Part shown: positions 9,716-17,640 of the stretch, one piece after another
How positions within the stretch are numbered: position 1 is the first letter of the stretch
Layout of the letters: the number at the start of each line of letters is the position of its first letter
Position numbers and translations under genes: made by a program
NCBI RefSeq assembly: GCF_005925345.1
Contig: NZ_SSHJ01000001.1
Span: forward strand, 248,001-312,000
DNA from: Pedobacter ureilyticus
Lineage (GTDB): Bacteria; Bacteroidota; Bacteroidia; Sphingobacteriales; Sphingobacteriaceae
Length of the DNA stretch: 64,000 bases
Direction: 5' to 3'
The notes under the pieces: model-generated
Database searches by the model: none
What the model was told of the DNA's origin: nothing
The model's input: the letters and a program-made list of their open reading frames with translations, nothing else

Positions 9716-10732
9716 TTAACTTTTTAATGATTTTACCTCTGCTGGCAAAATCTTATATGTTTTTTTAAAAATGCGACTAAAATTAGCCGAGCTACCAAAA
9801 CTTAATTCTTGCGCTACTTGTTTTACTTGAGTTCCATTTTGCAGTTGTGCAAAGGCATATCTCATTTGTATATCTCTAAAATAATCGAAAGCAGAGTGGC
9901 CCATCTGTCTTAAAAACTGCCTGCGCATGGTGGATACAGTCATATTGCCAACATCGGCCAAAATTTCTAACCCAGGAAATCCTTGCTTAAAAAATTTATC
10001 AAGATGCGCCTTTATTTTTTCAATGCCATCAAATTCATCGGCTGCTGGTGGCTGGTTTAACACCGAATCAGGATCTGCTACAATACTGAAAAAATCGGCA
10101 ATTAAAGTTAAAGATAGCTTTCTAACCACTAGCGGATAAACTGGCGAACGTTGAGATTTGGTAAGTAACTGATCCAGTTCGTCAAATGTGTCTTTATAGA
10201 AATTATCGCTGAAATAAGCCATCCCTTCCATTTCCTTTCGTATCACTTTCAAAAAGGTTGATTCCTGATCTACAGCAGAGAAATCTATTCCTTTATCCAA
10301 CCATTCTTTGGTAAAACAAAATATAAATGCTCTTACGCCTGCTCCTTTTTCAAACCAAGTTTCGTAATCGAATTCATTGTTATAAAAACTACAAATACGG
10401 GGTAAAGACATTATCCTAGATTGCATCGGATCATTATCCTTCATCGGAACTTTATTCACATCACCCTTAATCAATTGATACGATAAGCAGTAATATTCAA
10501 CATCTCTATCCCCAAACAAGGCTATCTTGGTATCGCTCACCGCCGTCATATCCACTACAAACAAATAACAACCTTCTTCTACTTTTTCGTATTGAAACGT
10601 GGTTTGAAGATTTTCGCTATTGGCAATAAGCTGGTGTTTATTTTCATTGTGTACAATAGCAGGAATGGTTACTGCTTTCGCAATAAATTTCTCTGGGTAA
10701 GTCATTTGCCAGGTGGAGAGTTGGTCTGTCAT
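9716..10732 (-). CDS. AraC-family transcriptional regulator
   Basis: This is a 338-residue regulator. Residues ~238-338 form the double helix-turn-helix of AraC/XylS proteins, with MTVSTMRRQFLRQMG in the first and VAQELSFGSSANFSRIFKK in the second motif. The N-terminal ~230 residues have no recognisable sugar-binding cupin signature and should be a sensor of unknown ligand. It is cytosolic, with no membrane segment. It is followed by a terminator and precedes the LRR gene on the same strand with a separate promoter, so co-transcription is unlikely. A TACATTTG box (minus strand, 10764-10771) overlaps the 3' end of the upstream DUF2400 gene and may drive it. Targets cannot be inferred. Confidence 0.88.
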   Translation of the reverse strand: MTDQLSTWQMTYPEKFIAKAVTIPAIVHNENKHQLIANSENLQTTFQYEKVEEGCYLFVVDMTAVSDTKIALFGDRDVEYYCLSYQLIKGDVNKVPMKDNDPMQSRIMSLPRICSFYNNEFDYETWFEKGAGVRAFIFCFTKEWLDKGIDFSAVDQESTFLKVIRKEMEGMAYFSDNFYKDTFDELDQLLTKSQRSPVYPLVVRKLSLTLIADFFSIVADPDSVLNQPPAADEFDGIEKIKAHLDKFFKQGFPGLEILADVGNMTVSTMRRQFLRQMGHSAFDYFRDIQMRYAFAQLQNGTQVKQVAQELSFGSSANFSRIFKKTYKILPAEVKSLKS

Positions 10733-10771
10733 TATTCAAGGCTTTAGGGCGGTACACACCAAACAAATGTA

Positions 10772-11656
10772 TTAAAACTCTCCCTCTACTCCTAATCCGA
10801 ATAAAGCAAAATCGTACTTTATTGGGTCTGCATCATCAAGTTTTTTAAGATTTTCAGTCAATTCTAAAGCGGTTAACCAATCTGTCTGTTTGCGTTCAAT
10901 TAACCCAAAATGTCTTGCTACTCGATCTACATGCACATCACAAGGGCAAATCAAATCTGCAGGAAGAATAGTGTCCCAAATGCCAAAATCAACACCGTAA
11001 TCGTCTTTTCGAACCATCCAACGCAGAAACATATTTAAGCGTTTGCAGGTAGATTTTTGTAATGGCGATGAAACATGCTTAATCGTTCTTCGCGGGAAAT
11101 CTGGTAGACTAAAAAAATACGCACGAAAATGATTTAGGGCTTTTTCGATAGTAAAATTATTAAGTGTTAAATTTGAGGTGTAACAAGTGGACGAGGTAAG
11201 TTCGTAACCCGCATTAATTTCTTCTACACTTAAGTAATCTGACCTGTAAATTAAAGCTGGAGGTATAAATGCCGTTTCTAAAGAATTAGACTGCTGATAA
11301 TGCTGCTGAAAGAATGCTACAAAATAAAGTAAATCGGTGTCGTTAAAAGTTCGATGTTTAAATCCAAGCAATCCTTTCAAATCATGGTCAGAATGGTGCA
11401 GCATAAACTGATAAGGTTGGTTATCCATCCTCGCCAACAACTCATTACATTTATTAATAATTGTTTTGCGTTGCCCCCAAGCTAAAATTGCCGCAAAAAA
11501 TGCAGCAATTTCAATGTCTTGTTTTAAAGTATATTGATGCGGAATACTTATCGGATCATTCGCTATGAAATTAGGCTGGTTGTATTGAGCCACTTTAAAG
11601 TCTAGGAAATCTTTTAATTGATCAAAATCATTTGTAAGCCCAGTCTCAAATCTCAT
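10772..11656 (-). CDS. DUF2400 family protein (TIGR02757)
   Basis: This is a 294-residue protein matching the TIGR02757/DUF2400 family, seen in FIANDPISIPH near residue 30, ILAWGQRKTII near 60 and CPCDVHVDRVARHFGL near 240. Family members are conserved across Bacteroidota and some other phyla and resemble DNA glycosylase-like helical proteins, but no activity is assigned to them as far as I know. The chosen ATG lies inside a short dispersed repeat (AGATATGAGATTTGAGAC), so the first ~10 residues (MRFETGLTND) look added by the repeat; family homology seems to begin near LKDFLD. It lies just downstream of the cystathionine synthase/lyase gene (16-bp gap) and may share its transcript. Confidence 0.8.
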   Translation of the reverse strand: MRFETGLTNDFDQLKDFLDFKVAQYNQPNFIANDPISIPHQYTLKQDIEIAAFFAAILAWGQRKTIINKCNELLARMDNQPYQFMLHHSDHDLKGLLGFKHRTFNDTDLLYFVAFFQQHYQQSNSLETAFIPPALIYRSDYLSVEEINAGYELTSSTCYTSNLTLNNFTIEKALNHFRAYFFSLPDFPRRTIKHVSSPLQKSTCKRLNMFLRWMVRKDDYGVDFGIWDTILPADLICPCDVHVDRVARHFGLIERKQTDWLTALELTENLKKLDDADPIKYDFALFGLGVEGEF

Positions 11657-11660
11657 ATCT
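11643..11660. repeat. Short dispersed repeat GTCTCAAATCTCAYATCT, copy 1
   Basis: This 18-mer overlaps the start codon of the DUF2400 gene. It recurs at 13712-13729 with one difference, and a more diverged inverse copy (AGATATGAGACATGAG) is present at about 13663-13678. Confidence 0.6.
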
Positions 11661-11672
11661 TAAATCTAATTT

Positions 11673-12812
11673 CTACGATAGAGCTTGCTCCAAATCCGCC
11701 AATAAATCGTCAATATCTTCTACTCCTACGCTAAAACGCAGTAAGTTATCGGTTACGCCAACTTTCTCACGTTCTTCTTTTGGTATAGAACCGTGTGTCA
11801 TACTTACAGGATGGTTAACTAAACTTTCTACACCTCCCAAAGATTCTGCTAGAGAGAACACTTTAAAGCGAGAAGCAATTCGGAAAGTTTCTTTCAAATC
11901 TGCATCTTTTAAAGTTACAGATACCATACCACCGAAACCACGCATTTGCTTTTTAGCGATATCATGGTTAGGATGATCTTCGAACCCTGGCCAGTAAATT
12001 TTATCAATTTTTGGATGGTTTCTTAAGAAATGAGCAACCTTCTCGCCATTTTCGCAATGCGCTTTCATACGCAAGTGCAAAGTTTTAATTCCTCTCAATA
12101 CCAAGAAAGCATCTTGAGGACCTGGGGTTGCGCCACATGCATTGTACACAAAGAACAAATCTTTATAAAGTTGCTCGTTATTAGTCAACAACGCTCCCAT
12201 AACCACATCAGAGTGGCCGCCAATGTATTTAGTAACCGAGTGCATGACCACGTCAGCACCTAAATCAATCGGGTTTTGCAGGTAAGGCGATGCAAAAGTA
12301 TTATCAACTGTTAAAAGAATATTGTTGGCTTTTGTAATCTTAGCCACACCTTCAATATCAATGATACGCATGGTTGGATTAGTCGGTGTTTCTATCCAAA
12401 CCAATTTAGTTTTTTCATTGATGTATGGCGTGATATTCTCTGGATTTGATAAATCTAAGAAATGGAATTTGATGCCATAGTTTTGATAAATTTTAGTGAA
12501 GATACGGTAAGAACCACCGTATAAATCGTTACCAGTGATGACTTCATCGCCAGGCTTTAGCAATCTTAACAAACAATCAGTTGCTCCCATTCCGCTACTA
12601 AAAGCCAAACCGTACTTACAGTTTTCTAATGCCGCTAAACAATCTTCTAAAGCTTTACGAGTTGGGTTGGTACCCCTAGAATATTCGTAACCCTTGTGGT
12701 CGCCAGGAGAAGCTTGCCAATAAGTTGAAGTTTGATAGATTGGTGTCATAATTGCACCAGTTGTTGGATCCGGCTCCTGGCCTGCGTGTATGGCTTTAGT
12801 TGCAAATTTCAT
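11673..12812 (-). CDS. Cystathionine gamma-synthase / gamma-lyase family PLP enzyme
   Basis: This is a 379-residue cytosolic enzyme of the Cys/Met-metabolism PLP family. The pyridoxal-phosphate lysine is Lys195 in HSVTKYIGGHSD. The YEYSRGTNPTR segment (residues 42-52) supplies the phosphate-binding Tyr/Arg contributed across the dimer, and SSGMGA (72-77) is the cofactor loop. The C-terminal domain keeps SLAESLGGVESL and the MTHGS substrate motif. Family members interconvert cysteine, cystathionine and homocysteine by gamma-replacement or gamma-elimination. Sequence alone does not separate MetB-type synthase from lyase, so I give no symbol. The start is a clear ATG, and a dispersed repeat lies upstream. 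Confidence 0.9.
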   Translation of the reverse strand: MKFATKAIHAGQEPDPTTGAIMTPIYQTSTYWQASPGDHKGYEYSRGTNPTRKALEDCLAALENCKYGLAFSSGMGATDCLLRLLKPGDEVITGNDLYGGSYRIFTKIYQNYGIKFHFLDLSNPENITPYINEKTKLVWIETPTNPTMRIIDIEGVAKITKANNILLTVDNTFASPYLQNPIDLGADVVMHSVTKYIGGHSDVVMGALLTNNEQLYKDLFFVYNACGATPGPQDAFLVLRGIKTLHLRMKAHCENGEKVAHFLRNHPKIDKIYWPGFEDHPNHDIAKKQMRGFGGMVSVTLKDADLKETFRIASRFKVFSLAESLGGVESLVNHPVSMTHGSIPKEEREKVGVTDNLLRFSVGVEDIDDLLADLEQALS

Positions 12813-12829
12813 TTTTCTACTTTTTACTT

Positions 12830-12953
12830 TATATCTTCATTTCGATAAAGGACGAAGAGAAATCTTAGCCTTTATAGACACATTTAAAAGATTTAACTAC
12901 GCTATCTTTCAGTTCTCCATTCCGCTGCGCTTCAGTCGAAATGACGAACAACT
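12830..12953. repeat. Nested palindromic intergenic repeat element, copy 2
   Basis: The left arm TCATTTCGATAAAGG with an AGAGAAATCTT continuation (~12838-12875) is an imperfect inverse of the right arm, which contains TTCTCCATTCCG and TCGAAATGACGAACAACT (12936-12953). The terminal 18-mer matches copy 1 (5661-5678, opposite strand) at 17 of 18 positions. It fills the gap between the hypothetical gene at 12955 and the cystathionine gene. Confidence 0.7.
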
Positions 12954-12954
12954 A

Positions 12955-13656
12955 TTATAAATTATTATTCTGTTGTAATTCAGATTTAAACAAGTAACCT
13001 AATCTTTTCCCTGTTGGATAACCGCTAGCGGCCAAAGTAGTTTGCTTTTGATGCAATGTAATATCTTTGACTGATGCATAAGGCGGTAACTGCAAATCTG
13101 TATCCATGCAATTTAAAATTGCAAGCTCCAAAATATTGGTCAATATTTCTTCATTTATATCAGCTTCACTAAAGGCTTCGTATAAAAAACCAAGTTGTCC
13201 ATCTCCTTCTACAAGAAACTTTTTTTCCTTGTTAATTAATATTCGAGCCACTAAGCTGCCTTCATCCGCCAAACGATTATACTTAATAGAATCCGCCAAA
13301 AAATTGTGGACATAGATTACGCCACAGTAACTTAAACTAGGATTTGATTTGATATAACTGGAAGAATAAATTCGATGACCTTCTTCAAAATTAAAAACGT
13401 TACTATGCATGGATAACAGCAACATATCACCAGAAAACTTAAGTTCTGCTTCAAATTGATGCGTATCTTTGTAAGCTACTTCAACAGAAGGATCTTTTTG
13501 CGAATAATCTTGATGTAGCGCAGAAGCAAGTTTCGATAAGGCCTTCTTCGCTACAGCAAAAACATCAACCGTATTTCTGTATATTTCCTGTTTTAAGGAT
13601 GCCTTGCTTTCTAGCTTACCTAATATCTGTTGATAGTTGCTTATTTGTTCTTTCAT
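12955..13656 (-). CDS. Conserved-looking hypothetical protein upstream-paired with proS
   Basis: This 233-residue protein belongs to no family I can name. It has no signal peptide or membrane segment. The N-terminal ~40 residues are helical and lysine-rich, a central region contains repeated beta-like segments (VEVAYKDTHQFEAELKF, LLLSMHSNVFNF), and the C-terminus carries a TLHQKQTTLAASGYPTGKRLGYLF segment. It lies about 90 bp downstream of proS on the same strand and ends inside a dispersed repeat. Codon use looks like that of its neighbours, so I judge it a real gene. No function is proposed. Confidence 0.7.
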   Translation of the reverse strand: MKEQISNYQQILGKLESKASLKQEIYRNTVDVFAVAKKALSKLASALHQDYSQKDPSVEVAYKDTHQFEAELKFSGDMLLLSMHSNVFNFEEGHRIYSSSYIKSNPSLSYCGVIYVHNFLADSIKYNRLADEGSLVARILINKEKKFLVEGDGQLGFLYEAFSEADINEEILTNILELAILNCMDTDLQLPPYASVKDITLHQKQTTLAASGYPTGKRLGYLFKSELQQNNNL

Positions 13657-13711
13657 GTTTTCAGATATGAGACATGAGGTAATAGATGTAAGTTCTGGCA
13701 GTAACTAAAAG

Positions 13712-13729
13712 GTCTCAAATCTCACATCT
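13712..13729. repeat. Short dispersed repeat GTCTCAAATCTCAYATCT, copy 2
   Basis: This copy is intergenic, between proS and the 233-residue hypothetical gene, with 17 of 18 bases identical to 11643-11660. A diverged inverse copy at ~13663-13678 faces it, so the 60-bp gap can fold back on itself. Confidence 0.55.
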
Positions 13730-13745
13730 AAATACTCAAATCTAA

Positions 13746-15218
13746 TTAATAAGCCCTTGCGAATAACACTCTTTGTTTAGATGGTTTACCCGTTAAGATA
13801 CAAACACCATCTTCTAATTTATTATCTAAAGGAATACATCTAATTGTTGCCTTAGTTTCCTCTTTAATGCGCTTTTCAGTTTCTGCGGTACCATCCCAGT
13901 GCGCAGCAATAAAACCAGTTTTTGTTTCTAACAACTCTTTAAATTCTTCATAAGAGTTAGCTTCCGTGATATGCTCATCTCTAAATTGCAAAGCCTTATC
14001 GTAGATATTTTGCTGTATTTGCGCCAACATTTGGAAAATATACTCTGCCAATCCTTCTTGAGGAACCGTAAACTTCTCTTTAGTATCTCTACGAGCTAGC
14101 TCCACAGTTCCGTTCTCCATATCTCTAGCGCCAATGGCTAAACGGATAGGCACACCTTTTAATTCGTATTCTGCAAACTTAAATCCTGGTCGCTGGCTAT
14201 CTCTATCATCGTACTTTACAGAAATGCCAAAGCCTTTTAATCTTGGGATCAATTCATCCACAAAAGAAGATATTTTTTGTAATTCTTCATTACCCTTGTG
14301 GATGGGTACGATAACCACTTGAATTGGAGCTAACTTTGGAGGAAGCACTAGACCACTATCATCGCTATGCGCCATAATTAATGCACCCATTAAACGAGTA
14401 GAAACCCCCCAAGAACTTGCCCAAACATGCTCTTGCTTACCTTCTTTACTGGTAAATTTCACATCAAAAGCTTTTGCAAAGTTCTGCCCTAAAAAGTGCG
14501 AAGTACCAGCTTGTAGCGCTTTACCGTCTTGCATCAGCGCTTCGATACAATAGGTATCTAAAGCACCAGCAAAGCGCTCGGTTTCCGTTTTACGGCCTTT
14601 CACTACCGGTACGCCCATCCAGTTTTCTGCGAAATCTGCATAAACATCTAGCATTTTTTCCGTTTCTTCTATTGCTTCTTCGGCGGTAGCGTGAGCAGTG
14701 TGCCCTTCTTGCCATAAAAATTCGGTAGTACGCAAAAACAAACGAGTTCTCATCTCCCAACGTACCACATTTGCCCACTGGTTAATCAACAAAGGTAAAT
14801 CACGGTAAGACTGGATCCATCCTTTATAAGTGTTCCAAATGATCGTTTCTGAAGTTGGACGAACGATTAATTCTTCTTCTAACTTGGCTTCTTCATCTAC
14901 AATGATGTTGCCATTTCCATCGTTTTTTAGTCGATAATGTGTGACTACAGCACATTCTGTAGCAAAACCATCTACGTGTGCCGCTTCCTTCGAAAAATAC
15001 GACTTAGGAATAAACAAAGGAAAATATGCATTGCTATGACCTGTTTCTTTAAATTTATGGTCTAAAACCGCTTGCATTTTTTCCCAGATAGAGTATCCGT
15101 ATGGCTTAATTACCATACAACCCTTAACTGACGAATGTTCTGCCAAATCGGCTTTTATAACAATTTCGTTATACCATTGCGAATAATCTTCACTTTTACT
15201 CGTAATACCTTTGCTCAT
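13746..15218 (-). CDS. proS: Prolyl-tRNA synthetase (eukaryote/archaea type)
   Basis: This 490-residue class II synthetase charges tRNA-Pro. It lacks the editing insertion of the E. coli type. It shows [15 protein letters not shown] near residue 31, motif 2 with [21 protein letters not shown], the [14 protein letters not shown] proline-pocket segment and motif 3 [12 protein letters not shown]. The anticodon-binding domain occupies residues ~300-400 (PIQVVIVPI) and a C-terminal zinc-type domain runs to the terminal RVLFARAY. The terminal tyrosine is characteristic of this ProS class. A TAGCTTTG -7 box lies ~50 bp upstream. The gene is essential and intact. Confidence 0.97.
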   Translation of the reverse strand: MSKGITSKSEDYSQWYNEIVIKADLAEHSSVKGCMVIKPYGYSIWEKMQAVLDHKFKETGHSNAYFPLFIPKSYFSKEAAHVDGFATECAVVTHYRLKNDGNGNIIVDEEAKLEEELIVRPTSETIIWNTYKGWIQSYRDLPLLINQWANVVRWEMRTRLFLRTTEFLWQEGHTAHATAEEAIEETEKMLDVYADFAENWMGVPVVKGRKTETERFAGALDTYCIEALMQDGKALQAGTSHFLGQNFAKAFDVKFTSKEGKQEHVWASSWGVSTRLMGALIMAHSDDSGLVLPPKLAPIQVVIVPIHKGNEELQKISSFVDELIPRLKGFGISVKYDDRDSQRPGFKFAEYELKGVPIRLAIGARDMENGTVELARRDTKEKFTVPQEGLAEYIFQMLAQIQQNIYDKALQFRDEHITEANSYEEFKELLETKTGFIAAHWDGTAETEKRIKEETKATIRCIPLDNKLEDGVCILTGKPSKQRVLFARAY

Positions 15219-15266
15219 AACTTATTTGGAACGTTTTTTGTGTTAAATTTCTTGTATTGATGACTA

Positions 15267-15274
15267 CAAAGCTA
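15267..15274 (-). promoter_or_regulatory. Candidate -7 box for proS
   Basis: The minus strand reads TAGCTTTG, an exact TAnnTTTG match, predicting a start near 15261 and a leader of about 40 nt before the proS ATG. A -33 TTG at the right spacing is not visible. Confidence 0.45.
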
Positions 15275-15324
15275 TAAATTTATAGTCACAATTTAATTAG
15301 CACACAAATTAAAACCTAAATACA

Positions 15325-16203
15325 ATGAGAGTCAATCATTTTTTAACCAGTACACTTGCGGCAGCCGCCATGTTGGTTGCCTCATGCACTACACAAAAGA
15401 TGGCACAGAACAACAGTGCCGATGATGTGTACAATACTACTGCACAGGCTAGGGTTTACAAATATGCACCGCCAGTGCAAACTGCACAAATAGATACCAG
15501 CCATTACGATGCTAATTACCGACCTAGTGATCAGGAATATGATATGGATTATGCGTCTAGGATAGATCGATTTTACTATGGCAGTCCGAACAGAGTTTAT
15601 TTTGATGATTATTATAATGTTTACGGGTACAATTCTTGGTATAATCCCTACGATTGGTCATTAGGCTTTAATTACGGATGGGGTTTCAACAGATGGTTAA
15701 ACCCTTACCGTACTTGGGGTTTCTATGGTAGTCCATACTATTGGAACACTTGGGGTCCTTACTCTTACTGGGGCGGCGGCTTCGGTTGGGGCGGCGGTTT
15801 TGGCGGTGGCTACTGGGGAGGTGGTTATTGGGGCGGCGGCTGGGGCGGCAACGTGATCGTGAGAAATAACGAAAACTACCGTCCGAGACCTAATCGTGGT
15901 AATGGCAATACAGCTAGACCAAGCGGAAGATTTAACGATATACCAAATCGAGGCGTTGTAAATAACGGGACTGCAAGACCTACTAGACCTCAAAGTTACA
16001 ATCCTTCAAACGGATCGTCTAGACCCACAACGACCTCTAGCAGTAGGCCAAGCAGAGGAAACGAAGGTAGTAGACCATCAACGACTAGAGAAAGCTATAG
16101 TCCACCATCAAGACCATCAAGTCCTCCTCCATCAAGTAGTGGAAGCAGCAGCGGAAGTAGCAGCGGAAGTAGCCGCCCAACACGTGGCGGAGGCAGAGGC
16201 TAG
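15325..16203 (+). CDS. Gly/Trp/Tyr-rich low-complexity lipoprotein
   Basis: This is a 292-residue putative lipoprotein. A short signal sequence ends in LVASC, and the lipidated residue would be Cys21. Residues ~80-150 are rich in Tyr, Trp, Asn and Phe (repeated YNPYDW and WGFYGSPYYW type units). Residues ~150-175 are a run of WGGG, FGGG and YWGGG repeats. The C-terminal ~100 residues are Arg/Pro/Ser/Gly-rich (SRP, GSSSGS). No enzymatic domain is visible. A signal peptide plus aromatic-glycine repeats suggests an envelope structural or prion-like matrix protein, but that is inference. The FadL-like porin gene begins about 30 bp downstream, so the two are probably co-transcribed. Confidence 0.8.
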   Translation: MRVNHFLTSTLAAAAMLVASCTTQKMAQNNSADDVYNTTAQARVYKYAPPVQTAQIDTSHYDANYRPSDQEYDMDYASRIDRFYYGSPNRVYFDDYYNVYGYNSWYNPYDWSLGFNYGWGFNRWLNPYRTWGFYGSPYYWNTWGPYSYWGGGFGWGGGFGGGYWGGGYWGGGWGGNVIVRNNENYRPRPNRGNGNTARPSGRFNDIPNRGVVNNGTARPTRPQSYNPSNGSSRPTTTSSSRPSRGNEGSRPSTTRESYSPPSRPSSPPPSSSGSSSGSSSGSSRPTRGGGRG

Positions 16204-16234
16204 CTAGGTATTCATCTAATTATTGATAACACAA

Positions 16235-17578
16235 ATGAAAAAAATATTTTTAGCACTAGTGGTGGCTACAGTAGCCACCACTGGAAGTGTATACGCCCAA
16301 TATAGTGGTGATGCGCTCCGTTTTTCTCAAACCAACTACGGTAGTTCTGCCAGGTTTAAAGGCATGGGAAATGCGCAAATGGCTGTTGGTGGTGACATTA
16401 GTTCATTAGGTGCCAATCCCGCCGGATTAGGTTTGTTCACCAGGTCGGAATTTGTATTTACTCCCGAGTTTAACGGCACAAATATGAATGCTGATTTCTT
16501 GAATAATAAAACTTCTACCAGTAGAAGCCAAATTAACCTTAACCAACTGGGAGTTGTATTTCACATGCCGACCTACAGAGCAAAAGGACAGGATACACAA
16601 AAAGGTGTAGTTAGTGCAGTGGTTGGTTTAGGTTATAATCGTAATAACGACTATGGCCTAGAAGCCAACTTTTCTGGAACCAATAATACTAGCTCTGTTT
16701 ATAATATGTTCGGAGACTATTCAGTTGCTCCCAACAGCACTCAATCCGTGAACGTAGCCAGAAGTGGTTCTGTTTCTGAATTTAACATTGCGGGTGCTTT
16801 AAATATTTCTAACCAAATTTATATTGGTGCTACTTTAGGATTAGTTAGCTTAAAATACGATTACAGCTCAATGCTGGATGAAGATGGTATAGCTTCAAAT
16901 TATTACATCAATTATAACCAGAATCAAATTACCGAAGGTTCGGGTGTAAATGCTAAACTCGGCGTTATATTCAGGCCTTCACCAGAGTTTAGGATAGGTG
17001 CAAATCTACAAACTCCTACGTGGTTTAATATTGACGATAGCTACACAGAAAGTAGTAATGACCCTAACGTACTTACTAGCGAGACCTATAACTTTAGCTA
17101 CAATCTACGCACTCCGTTAAAGGGATCACTTGGGGCAAGCTATATTATTGGAAACAGAGCATTAATTTCTGCGGATGTTGATTTTGTAGATTATTCTACT
17201 ATTCGTTTTTCAAGTAGCGATGGTGGAGATGTATCTACCATTGTAGATAATAATAACGACGTTAGAAGTAGTTATAAAAGTGCTGTAAATTACCGTGTAG
17301 GTGGCGAAGTTAAAGTTAATGATTTTATAAGTTTAAGAGCGGGCTACGGACTTAATGGATCTGCTTATAAAGATGATAGCGACAATCACTTTAAAACTCA
17401 GTTTTTTAGCGGAGGTGTAGGATATAGAAATAAAAATTATTATTTCGATTTAGCTTATCAAAGAGTTCAAACTAACTCTACATTTAGCCCTTATTTATTA
17501 CCAGATTATACTGAACCGGTAGCCGATGTTAAAAATGACAAAAATAATGTATTTCTAACTTTCGGAATTAGATTCTAG
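16235..17578 (+). CDS. OmpP1/FadL-family outer-membrane transport protein
   Basis: This is a beta-barrel of about 447 residues. ATG at 16235 is chosen because it directly precedes the signal peptide (MKKIFLALVVATVATTG, cleavage after YAQ); an upstream TTG would add four residues. The mature N-terminus (ALRFSQTNYGSSARFKGMG followed by NAQMAVGGD and SLGANPAGLG) is the conserved plug start of FadL/OmpP1/TodX proteins, which import hydrophobic compounds such as fatty acids. The rest is alternating beta-strand sequence ending in FLTFGIRF, a terminal-Phe barrel signature recognised by BAM. It follows the Gly-rich lipoprotein gene and is closed by a bidirectional terminator. Confidence 0.85.
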   Translation: MKKIFLALVVATVATTGSVYAQYSGDALRFSQTNYGSSARFKGMGNAQMAVGGDISSLGANPAGLGLFTRSEFVFTPEFNGTNMNADFLNNKTSTSRSQINLNQLGVVFHMPTYRAKGQDTQKGVVSAVVGLGYNRNNDYGLEANFSGTNNTSSVYNMFGDYSVAPNSTQSVNVARSGSVSEFNIAGALNISNQIYIGATLGLVSLKYDYSSMLDEDGIASNYYINYNQNQITEGSGVNAKLGVIFRPSPEFRIGANLQTPTWFNIDDSYTESSNDPNVLTSETYNFSYNLRTPLKGSLGASYIIGNRALISADVDFVDYSTIRFSSSDGGDVSTIVDNNNDVRSSYKSAVNYRVGGEVKVNDFISLRAGYGLNGSAYKDDSDNHFKTQFFSGGVGYRNKNYYFDLAYQRVQTNSTFSPYLLPDYTEPVADVKNDKNNVFLTFGIRF

Positions 17579-17591
17579 AAACTAGCATAAC

Positions 17592-17622
17592 AAAAAAATC
17601 CCGCAATTAGCGGGATTTTTTT
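17592..17622. terminator. Bidirectional terminator between the FadL-like and ubiD-like genes
   Basis: Stem ATCCCGC (17598-17604) and GCGGGAT (17610-17616) enclose an AATTA loop, with seven A before and seven T after. It can serve both convergent genes. Confidence 0.9.
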
Positions 17623-17640
17623 GTTTCCACATCTACGTTC

